Of a stretch of 64,000 nucleotides of DNA, positions 1-11,190 are shown piece by piece; the first letter of the stretch is position 1, and every line of letters begins with the position of its first letter. A program made the translations under genes and the position numbers. The DNA is taken from the NCBI GenBank assembly GCA_027605045.1, contig JAQFWX010000020.1:186001-250000 (forward strand), read 5' to 3'. The DNA is from Phallus indusiatus. Lineage: Eukaryota > Basidiomycota > Agaricomycetes > Phallales > Phallaceae. A model generated the notes under the pieces. The model did not search any database and was not told where the DNA came from. It worked only from the letters and a program-made list of their open reading frames with translations.

Positions 1-627
1 TGTTACGCGCCGGGGTCGGGATGACTAAGCGGGGCTCGGGACAGGATCGGACGTGGGTCGGATGTTGGTCGGCTTCAACTTACTCTTGAGTTGTGCCCTC
101 ACAGTGCATCACCAACAATTTCAGGTCGGGCTGGGTCTCCGATGTACAAGTGATGTCGGAGTTGCTAGGATTGAGACTGAGCTGCAAAGCTGCGATGTCT
201 CGAGGCTGGGTCTAGGGTCGGAGAGATGGGGATGAGGTCTGGGAGTGCACAGCGTGGCTGCGACGTAGGATTGAGGGTCGGAGAGGTTGGTCAGAGGTGG
301 TTGTTGAAGAAGATAGACAGAGCGTCGCTGACGACGCTCAAAGACGTCGTCAACGACGACAGGGGATCTTAGATGAGATTGGATCGAGATATGAAACGTG
401 TGAGAGAATGGGCGGAATAAGATCTATATCAGAACTGGAGAAGTAGTTACAGGAAGCTCGATCTTTAAATAGCTATGAAACTAAATAGAGACCTGAAACA
501 GGTTACAACAAGATAACAAGGATGGAAAAGGAAATGGATCGGAACAGGGAAACAAAAGAATATAAGCGAGGTATGGAAAAGGAATGAGCGGAGCTCCGCT
601 TAAGCGAGGTGTTATGCGGGCGTGACA
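1..627. mobile_element. LTR family 1 copy at the window edge
   Basis: Starts TGTTACGCGC and ends GGGCGTGACA, and is nearly the same as 2021-2640, which has target duplications and so fixes the ends. It is therefore a complete LTR of a Ty3/gypsy-like element. No coding part of that element is visible. The left flank lies outside the window, so its target duplication cannot be checked. Bases 628-733 to its right hold nothing I recognise. Confidence 0.8.
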
Positions 628-733
628 CCTCGGATGGTTTTTAAAAACGATTTCCCTCTATTATTTTCGCCTATGCTGCCTGTTATTAGGAGCGTGTCAA
701 GTGCCGTGTTCCGAGCCTATCCCGGATAAGTCC

Positions 734-1119
734 TGTTAGGGCTACTCAGCTCACACTAGAGGGAGGGGATCCTAAGTACTATATTGGACGATAACTATAC
801 TACTCACCTAGAGGGAGGGGATCCTAAGAGAACAAGCTTAGGGACCCTCACTCTAGGTACAGCTACTATATACATAAAACGACGACGCGGCGTGCGGCCC
901 TGACACAGCTAAGTGCCAGGCGCCAAAGCCGAACCTAAGCGACGTGATGTCACGGGCATCACGCCGGGTACGAGCGCACGAGTAGAGAATGTGAAATAGA
1001 GACAGAACAAGGAAACGGAAGATGAAGGTAAAATACGGAAATGATAAATAGAATAGAAATAGAGCGATGCCGATGATAATAAATAGGAAAATGAGAGACG
1101 GCGGTAGCATACCCTGACA
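734..1119 (-). mobile_element. LTR family 2, 3' LTR of the resident gypsy element
   Basis: On the minus strand it begins TGTCAGGGTA and ends AGCCCTAACA. It is immediately preceded (1120-1133) by a purine run, GAAGGGGGGATGG, the expected polypurine tract, right after the pol stop codon. Length is 386 bases. Solo copies of the same LTR are at 3577-3973 and 22332-22727. The bases either side do not match each other, as expected for one LTR of an element whose other end has been lost. Confidence 0.8.
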
Positions 1120-1130
1120 CCATCCCCCCT

Positions 1131-2020
1131 TCAACGAGGCGGCGTCCCGACGCCTGTAGCTTCGACTAATGACGCTTGTAACTTAGAAAAATCGAACCGA
1201 GGGCGACGATGGAAAAGAAGGCCATTTATCGAGCATGGCGCACTCGGATGTTCGCGGTGGAACTCCTTAATGAGATCCGGGGCTGCAATATTCGACTCGG
1301 GTTCCCACTGATCGTGCTCGGGACCATAGCCTTCCCAACGCACCTTATACTCGAGTCGTCTCCGGAAGACACGACTGTCCAAAATCCGTTCCATGACATA
1401 GTGTTCACCGTCGTCTCTGACCTCAGGAGGTGGTGGAGCCTTAACGCGACGGCCCGGGATCGTATCTTCAACCTTTGGACGTAGCTTCCCGACATGGAAG
1501 ACAGGATGGAGTCTTGACATCGACAGTGGTAGATGTAGCCTATATGCATGGGATCCGACCTTACTGATTATCGGAAATGGGCCTAGGTACTGATGCGACA
1601 ATTTGGCGGAAGGTCTGGTAGTGCGGATGTCGCTCGAATCGAGGTATACCTTGTCGCCAACCTTGTATTCAGGTGCTGGGATGTGTTTCCGATCGTAATA
1701 CTTGGCCATCTCGTCCTTCGACCTGGCTATAGCGGCCTTGGCTTCCTCTATCGTCGACTCCATACGCGTCTTGAACTCGTTGACAGATTCGATCTTCGAG
1801 TCGGCAACCAGCGGTTCGAATCCCATACGAGGATGTCGTCCAGTGTCGAGTTCAAACGGTGTCGCGCGTGTAGCTGAGTGTACGTGGTTGTTATATGCGA
1901 ACTCAGCCAAGGGCAGTATCTGGTCCCAGTCATCCTGTTGCTCAGAGGTGAAGAGTCGTAGGTACTGTTCGACTTCTGCGTTGACGCGCTCTGTCTGACC
2001 ATTGGTTTGAGGATGATATG
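1131..2020 (-). pseudogene. Gypsy integrase C-terminal part with chromodomain
   Basis: Carries the end of the integrase core (AEFAYNNHVHSATRATPFEL), a GPFPI-type C-terminal fold (HQYLGPFPIISKVG) and then a chromodomain of about 50 residues (YVMERILDSRVFRRRLEYKV, then RWEGY and WEPESN) that would steer integration to modified chromatin. Stop codon at 1131. The upstream part, with HPQTNGQTERVN just before the break, is cut off by the solo LTR that starts at 2021. Reading frame is otherwise open. Confidence 0.85.
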
Positions 2021-2640
2021 TGTTACGCGCTGGGGTCGGGATGACTAAGCGAGGCTCGGGACAGGATCGGAAGGGGGTCGGATGTTGGTCGGCTTCAACT
2101 TACTCTTGAGTTGTGCCCTCACGGTGCGTCACCAACAATTTCGGGTCAGGCTGGGTCTCCGATGTACAAGTGACGTCGGAGTTACTAGGAGTGAGACTGA
2201 GCTGCGAAGCCTCGAGGCTAGGGAGAGGGTCGGAGAGGTGAGACAGGGATAGAGTTGGGTCGGAGAGGTTATCAGAGGTTAGGAGTGAGGTCGGAGAAGT
2301 TGGTCAGAGGTAGTTGTTGAAGAAGATAGACGCAACGTCGCCGACGACGTTCGAGGACATCGTCAACGACGACAAAGGATCTAAGATGAGATTGGATCGA
2401 GATATGAAACGTGTGAGAGAATGGGTGGAATAAGATCTATATCAGAACTGGAGAAGTAGTTACAGGAAGCTCGATCTTTAAATAGCTATGAAACTAAATA
2501 GAGACCTGAAACGGGTTACAACAAGATAATAAGGACGGAAAAGGGAGTGGTTCGGAACGGGGAGACAAAAGAATATAAGCGAGGTACGGAAAAGGAATGA
2601 GCGGAGCTCCGCTTAAGCGAGGTGTTACGCGGGCGTGACA
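2021..2640. mobile_element. Solo LTR, family 1, with ATATG target duplication
   Basis: 620 bases, TGTTACGCGC to GGGCGTGACA. Flanked by perfect 5-base repeats ATATG at 2016-2020 and 2641-2645, the size expected of a Ty3/gypsy integrase. It lies inside the integrase core of the resident element. No internal coding sequence, so it is a solo LTR left by LTR-LTR recombination. Confidence 0.92.
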
Positions 2641-3178
2641 ATATGCCGTGGAGGGTGCAAGCCGTATTCCAAGGAGCCTAGAAAGCTCCTGTGTGAAGCG
2701 GGACGCGAACTGGGGGCCCCTGTCAGAGATCACCTTCATGGGGAGACCATGGAGCTTCCAGACGTGCTGGAGGTACAGTCGGGCCAGACCTGTCGCGTCA
2801 AGTGTCGTAAATGTCGGCACGAAATGAACCCGTTTGGTGAGAGAGTCGACAACAGAGAGGATCGCGTCAAAACCGTTGGATTCTGGCAGCTCCACGATGA
2901 AGTCGACTGAGATGTGTTCCCAAGGTCGACTTGGCACTTCTGTGGGTCGGAGAAGGCCATAGGGAGCATGACGAGACGGTTTCGTGCGCAGACACATATC
3001 GCAGGCCTCTACATAGCGTTGTACGTACCTAGAGATGCCTGGCCACCAAAAGGTGCGCGAAACGAGCTCGAGGGTCTTGAAACGACCCGGGTGGCCACCG
3101 AGTTTGGTGTCGTGGTGTCTAGAAAGGATTTTCCGACGCAACTCGTCCACATTTGGCACGTAAACCTTGCCACGATAA
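2641..3178 (-). pseudogene. Gypsy integrase zinc-binding and catalytic core part
   Basis: Shows the HHCC-like zinc module (HHDTKLGGHPG then CDMCLRTK), followed by the core with FIVELPESNGFDAILSVVDS (first catalytic Asp region) and KVISDRGPQF (second Asp). The third acidic residue lies beyond the break at 2640. The N-terminal side is cut at 3178 by a MITE and continues at 3520-3576, where SSEWFEDQDLLYYRG is readable. Part of the resident gypsy pol. Confidence 0.85.
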
Positions 3179-3519
3179 TAAGGGTCTCAACGGGTAATGG
3201 GTATTGTGGGTAATACCCTCGGATACCCATACCCCCACCCGTGGATATTGCTACCCGTGGGTACAGGTACCCGGCGCTTATTTACCCGTATGGGTATGAC
3301 TCTGAAAATGTGCAATTTTAAGGGTACCCGTTTGTATATACACAATAATTATATAGTAAACTAAGCCAAACCCGCGGGTAATACCCGTACCCGCACAGGT
3401 ACCCGCATAAGGGTACCCGGCGCTTAAAATATCCGTTCGGGTATGGTATGAGATCTGTGACTGTCAATACCCGCGGATAGGGTACCCGTATCCGAGTGCC
3501 ATACCCGTTGAGATCCTTA
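3179..3519 (+). mobile_element. 341-base hAT-type MITE, duplication CACGATAA
   Basis: Begins TAAGGGTCTCAACGGGTA and ends with the inverse complement of TAAGGATCTCAACGGGTA. Flanked by perfect 8-base repeats CACGATAA at 3171-3178 and 3520-3527, the hAT hallmark. The inside is dense in GGGTACCCG-like inverted motifs and codes for nothing. The same length and ends recur at 20185-20525 and 27604-27944. Confidence 0.92.
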
Positions 3520-3576
3520 CACGATAATAAAGGAGGTCCTGATCCTCGAACCATTCCGACGAGTGAGCTGAACGAC

Positions 3577-3973
3577 TGTTAGGGCTACTCAGCTCAGACT
3601 AGAGGGAGGGGATCCTAAGAGATATATATTGGGAAAGTACTAATTACTCACCTAGAGGGAGGGGATCCTAAGAGAACAAGCTTAGGGACCCTCACTCTAG
3701 GTACAGCTACTATATACATAAAACGACGACGCGGCGTGCGGCCCTGGCACAGCTAAGTGCCAGGCGCCCAAGCCGAACCTAAGCGACGTGATGTCACGGG
3801 CATCACGCCGGGTACGAGCGCGCGATGCGCGCGAATAGAGAAAGTGAAATAGAGACAGAACAAGGAAGCGGAAAGTAAAAGTAAAACACGGAAATAATAA
3901 ATGAAATAGAAATGAAGTGATGCCGATGGTAATAATCAAGGAAAATGAGAGACGGCGGTAGCGTACCCTGACA
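3577..3973 (-). mobile_element. Solo LTR, family 2
   Basis: TGTTAGGGCTACTC to GCGTACCCTGACA on the plus strand, 397 bases, close to 734-1119 and 22332-22727. Flanks are ACGAC (3572-3576) and ACAAC (3974-3978), a 5-base target duplication with one later change. Inserted between the RNase H and integrase regions of a resident element of its own family. Confidence 0.85.
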
Positions 3974-6112
3974 ACAACCACCTAGGGTACGGAGTGTTGC
4001 AACGGCTTTGGACACGCTATCCTCTACCTTGCCTTCGCGTTTGGCCTTGCGAATCTGGCGTAAAAGGTCCTCCTCCTCCCCTTTAAGACGGAATGTTTGC
4101 AGAGCATTGATTGCAAACATTTCGGGTCGGATTAGGGTGACGCCATGATTGTCATCCTTTCCCGAGCCATGGTCTGGGCGACGGGACAGGCCATCAGGTT
4201 TACCCATTGATTTACCCGGTATATGCTGCAGAGTAAAGTCGAATCGCAAGAGATATACTGACCATCTGGCTTGACGACGATTGAGGTTGCGTGCGGACAT
4301 GAAGTACTCTAGATTCTTGTGATCAGTCCGTATGTCGATAGGATGAGACGCGCCTTCAAGAAAGTGTCGCCATTCCTCTAAGGACCGTATGATAGCGAGC
4401 ATCTCCTTGTCGTGAATCTCGTAGTTGCATTCAACGGGACTGAGGGCCTTCGAGAAGAACGCAACTGGGTGCCATTTACCGTCCTCGTTCGACAACTGTG
4501 AAAGAACTGCGCCTGTTGCAAAGTCGGAGCTGTCTGCTTCAACCCGGTAAGGATTAGCGGGGTTGGGGATGAGGAGAATGGGAGCAGAGGTAATTGACGA
4601 CTTCAGAGTATCGAAAGCATGCTGACAAGTGTCGGTCCAGACGAAGGGGGTGTCCTTCTTGGTTAACCCGAACATGGGATTGGCAATACGCACGAAATCC
4701 TTGATAAACTGACGGTAGAAATTGGCGAAGCCCAGGAAGGACTGGACCTCAGTGACATTCTTCGGGACGGGCCAGTCTCTGACACCCGAGACTTTCGCGG
4801 GATCCATCTCGATGGTGTTCTCGGAAATGACAACACCCAAGTACTCGATCTTAGTCCGACAGAACTCGCACTTCTCTGCCTTGAGATACAGCTTGTGCTC
4901 GCGAAGATGTTCGAGAACGCGTCGTGTCACCTGGTCATGCTGTTCCCGATCTCGAGTGTAGATGAGAATGTCGTCGATATAGACGGCAATGACACCTTCC
5001 GAGATCATGTCCTCGAAGATCTCGTTCATCATTGTCTGGAAGGTCGCAGGGCTATTAGTGAGACCAAAGAACATTACCAGAGGTTCGAAAAGGCTGCGGT
5101 TGGTGCGGAAAGCAGCCTTCCACTCGTCTCCTTCCTTTATCCGCACATTGTTGTAACCCCAGCGCACGTCCAGCTTGGTAAAGTACCGGGCACCTTGCAA
5201 TTTGTTGATGAGCTCTGAGATCAGGGGCAGCGGGTAACGGTTCTTAATTGTCATAGCATTCAATGCCCGATAGTCCTGGATGAGACGAAGAGAGCCATCT
5301 TTCTTCTTGATAAAGAACACCGGGGATGCCATGGGCGACTTGGAGGGTCGGATTCGTCCAGACGCAAGGTTTTCTTCTAAGAACGCATCTAACTCGGCTT
5401 GTTCGTTGGGCGACAACGGGTAGATCTTGCACGACTTGGGTTCGGAACCTGGCACAAGCTCTATCGGGTGATCCCATTTCTTCGACTGCGGCAACGAGTC
5501 GAATGACTCTTTCGAGAAAATGTCGGCAAAGTCATGGAACCTCTCTGGCACGATATCTCGAAAACCCTTAGGAGCTGGTGCGTCCGAGTTGTTGGCATGG
5601 GCTTGGGCCAATCGTTGAGAGATGGTCTCCGTGGCATATATGCGGTGTGCGTCGGGCTCGTCGGGCAGCATCGATATCGCGAACAGTCGATCACCTTCTT
5701 CAATCTCAGACTCGACGTTGACCAAGTCCGGTATGTCAGGGTCACTGGTCTCTGTGTTGTCAAGTTCAGGCAGAGGTGTGCGTCGGATCTGCTGGAATGC
5801 ACGTTTAGAAAGCTTACCCGCTGGCCAGTGCGGAGTACAAGACCGACAACTAGGACTGCAGCGCATGAACTCTACTTGACCAGTTGTATAATCTATAACG
5901 GGATTGTGGGCCTTGAACCATGGCAGCCCAAACAAGACGGGATACTTGAGTGAGGTAACGGCGAACAAGGTACGTTCAGAGTGATCCCGGAAACGAACGA
6001 CCAGATCAACGACGTGGAACAAGCTTCTACTCGCAGACTGGTCGTTTCTATCGACACTCGTTATTGAAAAATCGCACTCGACACCGACTGTCGAAGTGTC
6101 GTATTTTCCCCT
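3974..6112 (-). pseudogene. Gypsy pol: protease remnant, reverse transcriptase, RNase H
   Basis: Open for over 700 codons on the minus strand. The start is the C-terminal half of a retropepsin-like domain (VLFGLPWFKAHNPVIDY); the catalytic DSG part is missing. RT follows with FTKLDVRWGYNNVRI and the catalytic YIDD (about residue 390 of the open frame). RNase H has FSKALSPVECNYEIHDKEML, RTDHKNLEYF and ends near GKPDGLSRRPD. The frame then runs into the LTR at 3973. Near 6112 it reads into sequence that belongs to the opposing gag leader. No stop or frameshift inside, so decay is recent. Confidence 0.85.
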
Positions 6113-6177
6113 CGAGTCCCGTCTATAATCGATCCCTCTGCTCCGTCCCAAAACCCTTTTTCCTTTCTCTCTCTCTC

Positions 6178-7036
6178 ATGGATTCCTCACCCCCACCCTC
6201 TGCACCCCAAATCGTCACCCTCGAAGATGTGGCGACTATTATTATGCGGCAATTCGCGGAAATGGATGCCCGCATGGCAAGGCAGGAATCCCAGGCCTCA
6301 CAGATGATTGAGGTGCTACGGAGCATCCGAGACGCGGCTAGAGCTGCTCCTACCCAAAACACCCCTGTTGACGACGCGTCCTCACCTGGACAACCACCGG
6401 CTCCTGAGCATCAAGCCAGTTCACGCTCTTCCCGAAATACCCGACCTGCTGTACCTCCTTCGTTCGATGGAGATCGCTCCAAGGGTCGCGCCTTTTGGAA
6501 CACCGTCGAGTTCTACATGAGTATATGCAGTCGCGACTTCGAGACTGATGAACTCAAGATTGGCTGGGCGATGTCGTACATGAACGAAGGCCGCACCCTT
6601 ACCTTCAGCGAATCTATGCTGAAAAAGTATCAAAGAGGAGAGAAGCCCTTCGCCGACTGGAACGCCTTTCGGGAACGGTTCAAGGAGGATTTCTTTCCAC
6701 AATCCGAGCAAGAAGATGCCATCAACACCCTCTATTCCAACCGCTACATCCAAGGCAACAGGACTGTAGAAGAGTATGTGGATGCCTTCCGCGTGCTCAT
6801 TGAGCACGCTGGCTTCACGGAAGGACTCGCCATTAACACGTACTTTCGTAATGGTCTAGACCCGACAATTGCATCTCTGGTAGCGACGATGAAGGACCGA
6901 CCCGCACTTCACGACTACGAGGGCTGGATCAGGCAAGCACGCATGTTTGACATGGACAGGCGTGCCAACGAGGCTTTCACTGCTGCTCATCACCGACTCG
7001 TAGGCTCTGGAACGGTTCAGACAAATCCCACGATTG
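6178..7036 (+). pseudogene. Ty3/gypsy gag fragment, opposite strand to pol
   Basis: Starts ATG at 6178 after a C/T-rich leader. Reads MDSSPPPSAPQIVTLEDV, a short coiled part, a Pro/Ser linker and a retrotransposon-gag core (PPSFDGDRSKGRAFWNTVEF, FKEDFFPQSEQEDAINTLYS, then RTVEEYVDAFRVLIEHAGF). Cut at 7036 before the zinc knuckle by half a MITE with preceding bases CACGATTG. Gag and pol belong on one strand, so this is a second copy joined in inverse orientation near 6112. Whether it is the same family as the pol cannot be told here. Confidence 0.8.
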
Positions 7037-7138
7037 TAAGGGTCTCAACGGGTAATGGGTATTGTGGGTAATACCCTCGGATACCCATACCCCCACCCGT
7101 GGATATTGCTACCCGTGGGTACAGGTACCCGGCGCAAG
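7037..7138 (+). mobile_element. Half of a hAT-type MITE, broken in the middle
   Basis: Matches the first 102 bases of the 341-base MITE (TAAGGGTCTCAACGGGTA start), then stops at GGCGC and continues directly into the inverted-repeat arm. No right end and no second target copy. The break is at the same spot where the large inverted repeat begins. Confidence 0.9.
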
Positions 7139-7615
7139 TTCAGATTCAGTATCCGTCGAAATAGACCGCTCATCCACTGCCAAAAGATGATTTCTCCGTG
7201 GTTGAGTCCACCATCCTCGTAAACACTTGTAACAGCACGAATGTCCGCATTCCGTCAACCTGAAAAAAAAACCGATCAGCCTGAGAAAAACGATGCACTC
7301 ATGACTTTAAGAACGTACACTTGTGGATTGCGGATTACTTCTTGACAAATAACACATTGAATATTCTCTTTAACACGTTCGAGTGCCTCAGATTTCAACT
7401 TCGCATATAAGAAAGATCGTACGACGGACGACGACAAGGTGGGAAGGGAAGACAAACCTGGTATAAGCGCGCATACGTGTCCTGCTGGCTCCCGCATCTC
7501 TCTCAATTCAGCCTCCAACCCGCTCTCTCTTTCTTTTACCGTAAGCTCACGATGAGCTTCTTCAGCATCATCATCCATCAGTTGGTCGGCGTCGTTAGGC
7601 ACTTGTTCTGGTATT
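7139..7615 (-). pseudogene. RING-B copy, truncated (left arm)
   Basis: Same gene as 27140-28774, cut after the codons for DERSISTDTES where the arm ends in MITE sequence. It retains the acidic N-terminal part, both introns, CVICQEV and ECGHSCCYKCLRGWW, but loses the last CPEC zinc pair and everything downstream. It cannot form a full RING. Bases 7616-8220 upstream of the next gene hold only decayed flank shared with 26526-27139. Confidence 0.8.
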
Positions 7616-8220
7616 GATGCATGGCGACATCATCAGACACTCATGATCAGACTCGGTATCTCCTTCATGATGTTCGAGTTTTTTTTAGACTACTGCAGAC
7701 TACTTCCTTCTTCATCCGGTTTTGAATCCGAGTCGTAGCTTGTGCTCCTACGTGCACACGTCACAAGTCCTTGATGATAGTCCTTTTGGTGTACGCGTGG
7801 CGGCGTGACTCGGAATGACTCAGACGGACTCAGACTCTGACAGGTGTGATGTAATAGCAGTGATATTGGAACGAGAGAGAGGTCGTAGAACTGAGACTGA
7901 CATCTAATTGGTAGGTCTAATTCTCCTACTCGCGCTTCTAATGTTCACTTAGGCACCGCCAGTGAAGTCAAATCCAGAGCATTTCTGAGTGTTGGGCGTT
8001 GGGCATTGGAATTGTTGAATTCACATGTGCAGCTCAGGAAGTACTAGTCAGATTGAGATTGAGATGTCCAGGACTGTCGATATGTACGAAATTATGGAAA
8101 TGTCCCGTCGATGGTTTGAAACTCGTTGAGTGGGTGACCTTACTGTCCATTGTAACTGACATACTTAAACTATATACCCCGCACACAGTGGTACGCAAAT
8201 ACCGGCTTATTGAGTGCTTT

Positions 8221-9725
8221 TTAATTTTGAGTATACACAGGTGGAAATCTATCTTTCGACCGAACCGACCACTCGGAATTTGCACCATCTTCATAATATT
8301 CGTATAATAATGAGGTTCCCGTACCCATTCGAATGCCACTATCTATATGCCATCTCTCCAGGCCACGGTGAGGTAGCTATAATCAAAAGTGTTAGTCTGG
8401 CTTTTTGTTTATCCCCGGGACCCACTGTTGCATTGAAGTTCGAACTCGGACTCGGACTCCATTGATTTAAGAATGGCATTCAGTGCATTCGTATTTGAGT
8501 AGTAGCTTCACCTCCGGGACCGGGAACGGTCACTTTGGCAGTGGATTTGAATTCTGAATCTTCTGTTGTTAATAGTCGTGGTACTCGGACTGCCAGAGGA
8601 GTATCGTGCAACAACAGATTCTGATTTGAGCTTGGGATACCACTGGCAATCGTTTCAGAATCTGAAATTGAATTCGCGTCGTGTCAGCTTGTGTCATCAA
8701 TAATACATTAGTTTGGATGACTCCCTCCGAGGACTCATCGCTGCCCCGGTCGGATGATTGCACCCCTAATCCACTGGTAGCCTGAGTGCCACGTCGTCTC
8801 TGCCGTAGTCGACGTCTACGTTGTTTGAAAAGGAAGAGAATACCCCCAGTAAGAACGAGAATAGCGACGACGATGCCAATGACGACGCCGATTATCATCC
8901 CGAGAATTTGATGATCATCGATGTTGTGTGAGTCCGATGCAGTGTTATCAACAGTACTACTACTTGGTTTCAATGTAGTGCTACCAACAGCCGCCGTACT
9001 ACCACTACTAGTCGCCTCAACTTTCCCCTCAGTATTGCGGGAAACGGCTATTGACAACCCAGAACTAGTCGACACAAAATCATTCAGCGCGATGGTAGTA
9101 CTATCTGAGATGCTGGAACCGGAACTTGTCACTGTGAAAGGCGTTGAAGTTGGAGGAGGCGCCGCTGGGTGGAGGGGGGTGACATCTGTTGGCAGAACTT
9201 GGATTGAGGATGTAGTATTGGGGATCAATGATACGGTAAAGTGTTGCGTACGCAAACAGGCTATGCGGAGATTAGTCAGCGCTCGGTATATGCGCCGGTC
9301 CGTCAATATTTTGCAAATTTTAGTTACTTTGTACTTTTCACATAAAACTTTTCTGGCTTTTTCACATTTTCCATTCTCTTTAGATTACATTTTAGCACCA
9401 TTCCATATTCCTGGAAATCACACAAATAATGTATATAAAACCTTTCTCTTATCTTACAAAATACAACAACAATGTTTCCCTCCTATTTCTCCCTCTGAGC
9501 ACACATCCGCTGATTCCCTTATCTTCCCTGTTCGCTCCTGAGGCGCGCGTATCAAAAGGTTTCGCCTCCTGATGTGGTGAGCGACACAGGGAGTCTGAGA
9601 CCGAAGAATGTAGGTATCGGCGTGAAGGGGATCGGACCTGTACTTGAACTAGGGACCTGTAAGATCGAATTGTCAAGTTGATTGTGACTATCCACGAGCA
9701 CAGGATCTATAAGAGTGGAAGACAT
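8221..9725 (-). pseudogene. TMP membrane protein, broken (left arm)
   Basis: Counterpart of 25022-26525. Start ATG at 9725 (MSSTLIDPVLVDSHNQ), then an in-frame TGA at the edge of an inserted repeat (about 9243-9560). After it come the Ser/Thr-rich part, a helix starting ILGMIIGVVIGIVVAILVL, a basic cluster and the cytosolic tail. Intron 8377-8425, last exon 8221-8376 ending PPVYTQN. This copy also has a 1-base deletion near 8676 that shifts the tail frame; the right-arm copy does not. Confidence 0.75.
9243..9560 (+). repeat. Dispersed repeat of about 310 bases, copy in the TMP gene
   Basis: AT-rich sequence with ends TTGCGTACGCAAACAGGC and, inverted, TGATACGCGCGCCTCAGG, which resemble each other weakly. 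It interrupts the N-terminal coding part of the TMP gene. Related sequence lies at about 19940-20125 and 30020-30325, and the mirror copy at 25187-25504. Probably a non-autonomous transposon; I could not fix a target duplication. Confidence 0.5.
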
Positions 9726-10659
9726 ATCGAGAGCGAAAGAAAGAGAGATAAATAGACAATGTAGACAGCGTAGGAGCCTGAAGGGAAAAACAGAGTGAAT
9801 GACTATATAAACGAAAGAGATGAAGCGGCCATCACGATTATCATCTTACTTGAACGCGTTGATGTAAAAAAAAATTAATTCAGGTAACAATACTGGAAGG
9901 AGAGAACGAAAGAAAAAAGGGGAAATGTTGATTGAAAAGGTAGTAGTAGTATGTAACTACGTTCGACGGGATCTCAATTCGTAGGAAGATTAAATTGCTT
10001 TTGTGAGGTTTTGTCTCAGGCTACGTGTTCTATCATTGGGTTAGATGGTAAATAGGTGATAAATGTTGTTGATGCAATTTTGTTGAAGACGGAACAGACC
10101 AATTGAAAAAAAGGGAGAGTACGCGCATCTTCCTCGCATTGAGATGCCATGTGATGGGGACTTCTCGAAAAGAAGCAAATAAAAATGAAAGGAAAAGGCG
10201 CGCGAGCAACACCAGCGGATATGGCTGATGGTTTCAGCCTGATCATGAAAAAATGAGTTTCCGCCGGGGTTGAGAGGTTCGTGATAAGGGCCATTCAATG
10301 AATTCGCGTGTCAATGGGCCAATCATGCATCACATGTACCGAATTGTAGCGCTGGTTGATCTATAACGGCTATGTATCATTAAACGCGACGTTTAGCAGA
10401 GGAATGGAGGAAAGAATTAGCTTGTTCGCTGGCACCGTATATTGGCTGGATGTGAATCATACTGATTCATACACGGTACCTGAGCTGGACCCCGATTCTG
10501 ATATGAGCTTTCAATTCGCCGGCTGAACAAAGAACATTCAGACTCAAATAAGTCAACCGTTGAATACTAAAGGTTTGCGTGTGATATAGTTCGTTATTGA
10601 TCGAAATCAAATGATAGTCGGTGGACCACAAAATTTAGGGAGAAACCACAGACGTCAAA
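9726..10659 (-). promoter_or_regulatory. Upstream region of the broken TMP gene
   Basis: No convincing ORF. It contains the C/T-rich leader typical of this family (5' of the ATG, read on the minus strand: CTCCTACGCTGTCTACATTG), poly-A and poly-T runs, and further out decayed flank shared with 24088-25021 and more loosely with 44900-46140. Small ORFs here do not follow any family and look accidental. Confidence 0.5.
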
Positions 10660-11190
10660 TGGTCTGTATCTCGTGAGCATTTTGCAACCATCAACCTAAA
10701 AAAAACGATGAAATGGCAAAAAAAGGCGTTACGACTTTCAAAAACGTACACTCATGGATTGCGTATTATTTCTTGACATCTTCTTTAACACGTTCAAAAA
10801 CTCCAGACTTCACTTTCGCATCCTACACCAAGTAGAAAAATCGTACGACGACGACAAGGTGAAAGAAAAGGATGGACTTGGTATAAGCACGCATACGTGT
10901 CCCACATCACTTTCAGCCTCCGACTCGTGTTCCTTTGTTCTCTTATGAATTTCATAAGCTCGCGGGGCACCGCCAGTGAGGCCAAATCCAAAGCATTTCT
11001 GAGTTTTGGAAGCATAGGAATTGGGATTTTTGAAGCCACAAGTGTAACTCGGGAAGTCCTAATCAAGTTGAGGTTGAGATATCCGGGACTATATCAATAT
11101 ATACGAAATTACGAAATGTTCCATCAGCTGTAGCAGTGCCAATCCTCTGAAGCTATTATGTGAGTAGTCAACTGCATGTCGTGACTCTGA
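10660..11190 (-). pseudogene. RING remnant (left arm)
   Basis: Mirror of 23560-24080. Recognisable bits are the M-x-D-TYA-LYQ exon end, the intron starting after it, ERVKEDV and a decayed LTV segment. Its first zinc ligands are gone, and where other copies have C-x-H-x2-C it reads only a single Cys. Non-functional. Confidence 0.65.

Larger units (their letters stand above)
734..6112 (-). mobile_element. Ty3/gypsy chromodomain retrotransposon, nested insertions, 5' end lost
   Basis: Minus-strand pol reads protease C-terminus, reverse transcriptase, RNase H, integrase and chromodomain, then polypurine tract and 3' LTR. Three insertions break it: a family-1 solo LTR at 2021-2640, a MITE at 3179-3519 and a family-2 solo LTR at 3577-3973. 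Taking out each insert plus one target copy rejoins pol in frame at 2020/2641 and 3178/3528. The element was therefore coding-competent when hit. Gag, PBS and 5' LTR are missing: near 6112 the sequence switches to an inverted gag copy. Confidence 0.85.

Noticed and set aside
3179..3519. Telomere-like or satellite GGGTACCCG repeats
   Set aside because: They are confined to MITEs with 8-base target duplications and to the ends of the hAT element, and are too irregular for a telomere.
10016..10298. Overlapping minus-strand ORFs of 85-92 codons (and their mirror at 24421-24732)
   Set aside because: Two frames open over the same bases, no family, no splice pattern, and the related sequence at 45350-45850 does not keep them open.
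10794..11066. ORF of 90 codons (mirror 23681-23953)
   Set aside because: It spans the exon-intron-exon remains of a dead RING gene in a mixed frame; the identity between the arms only reflects the recent duplication.
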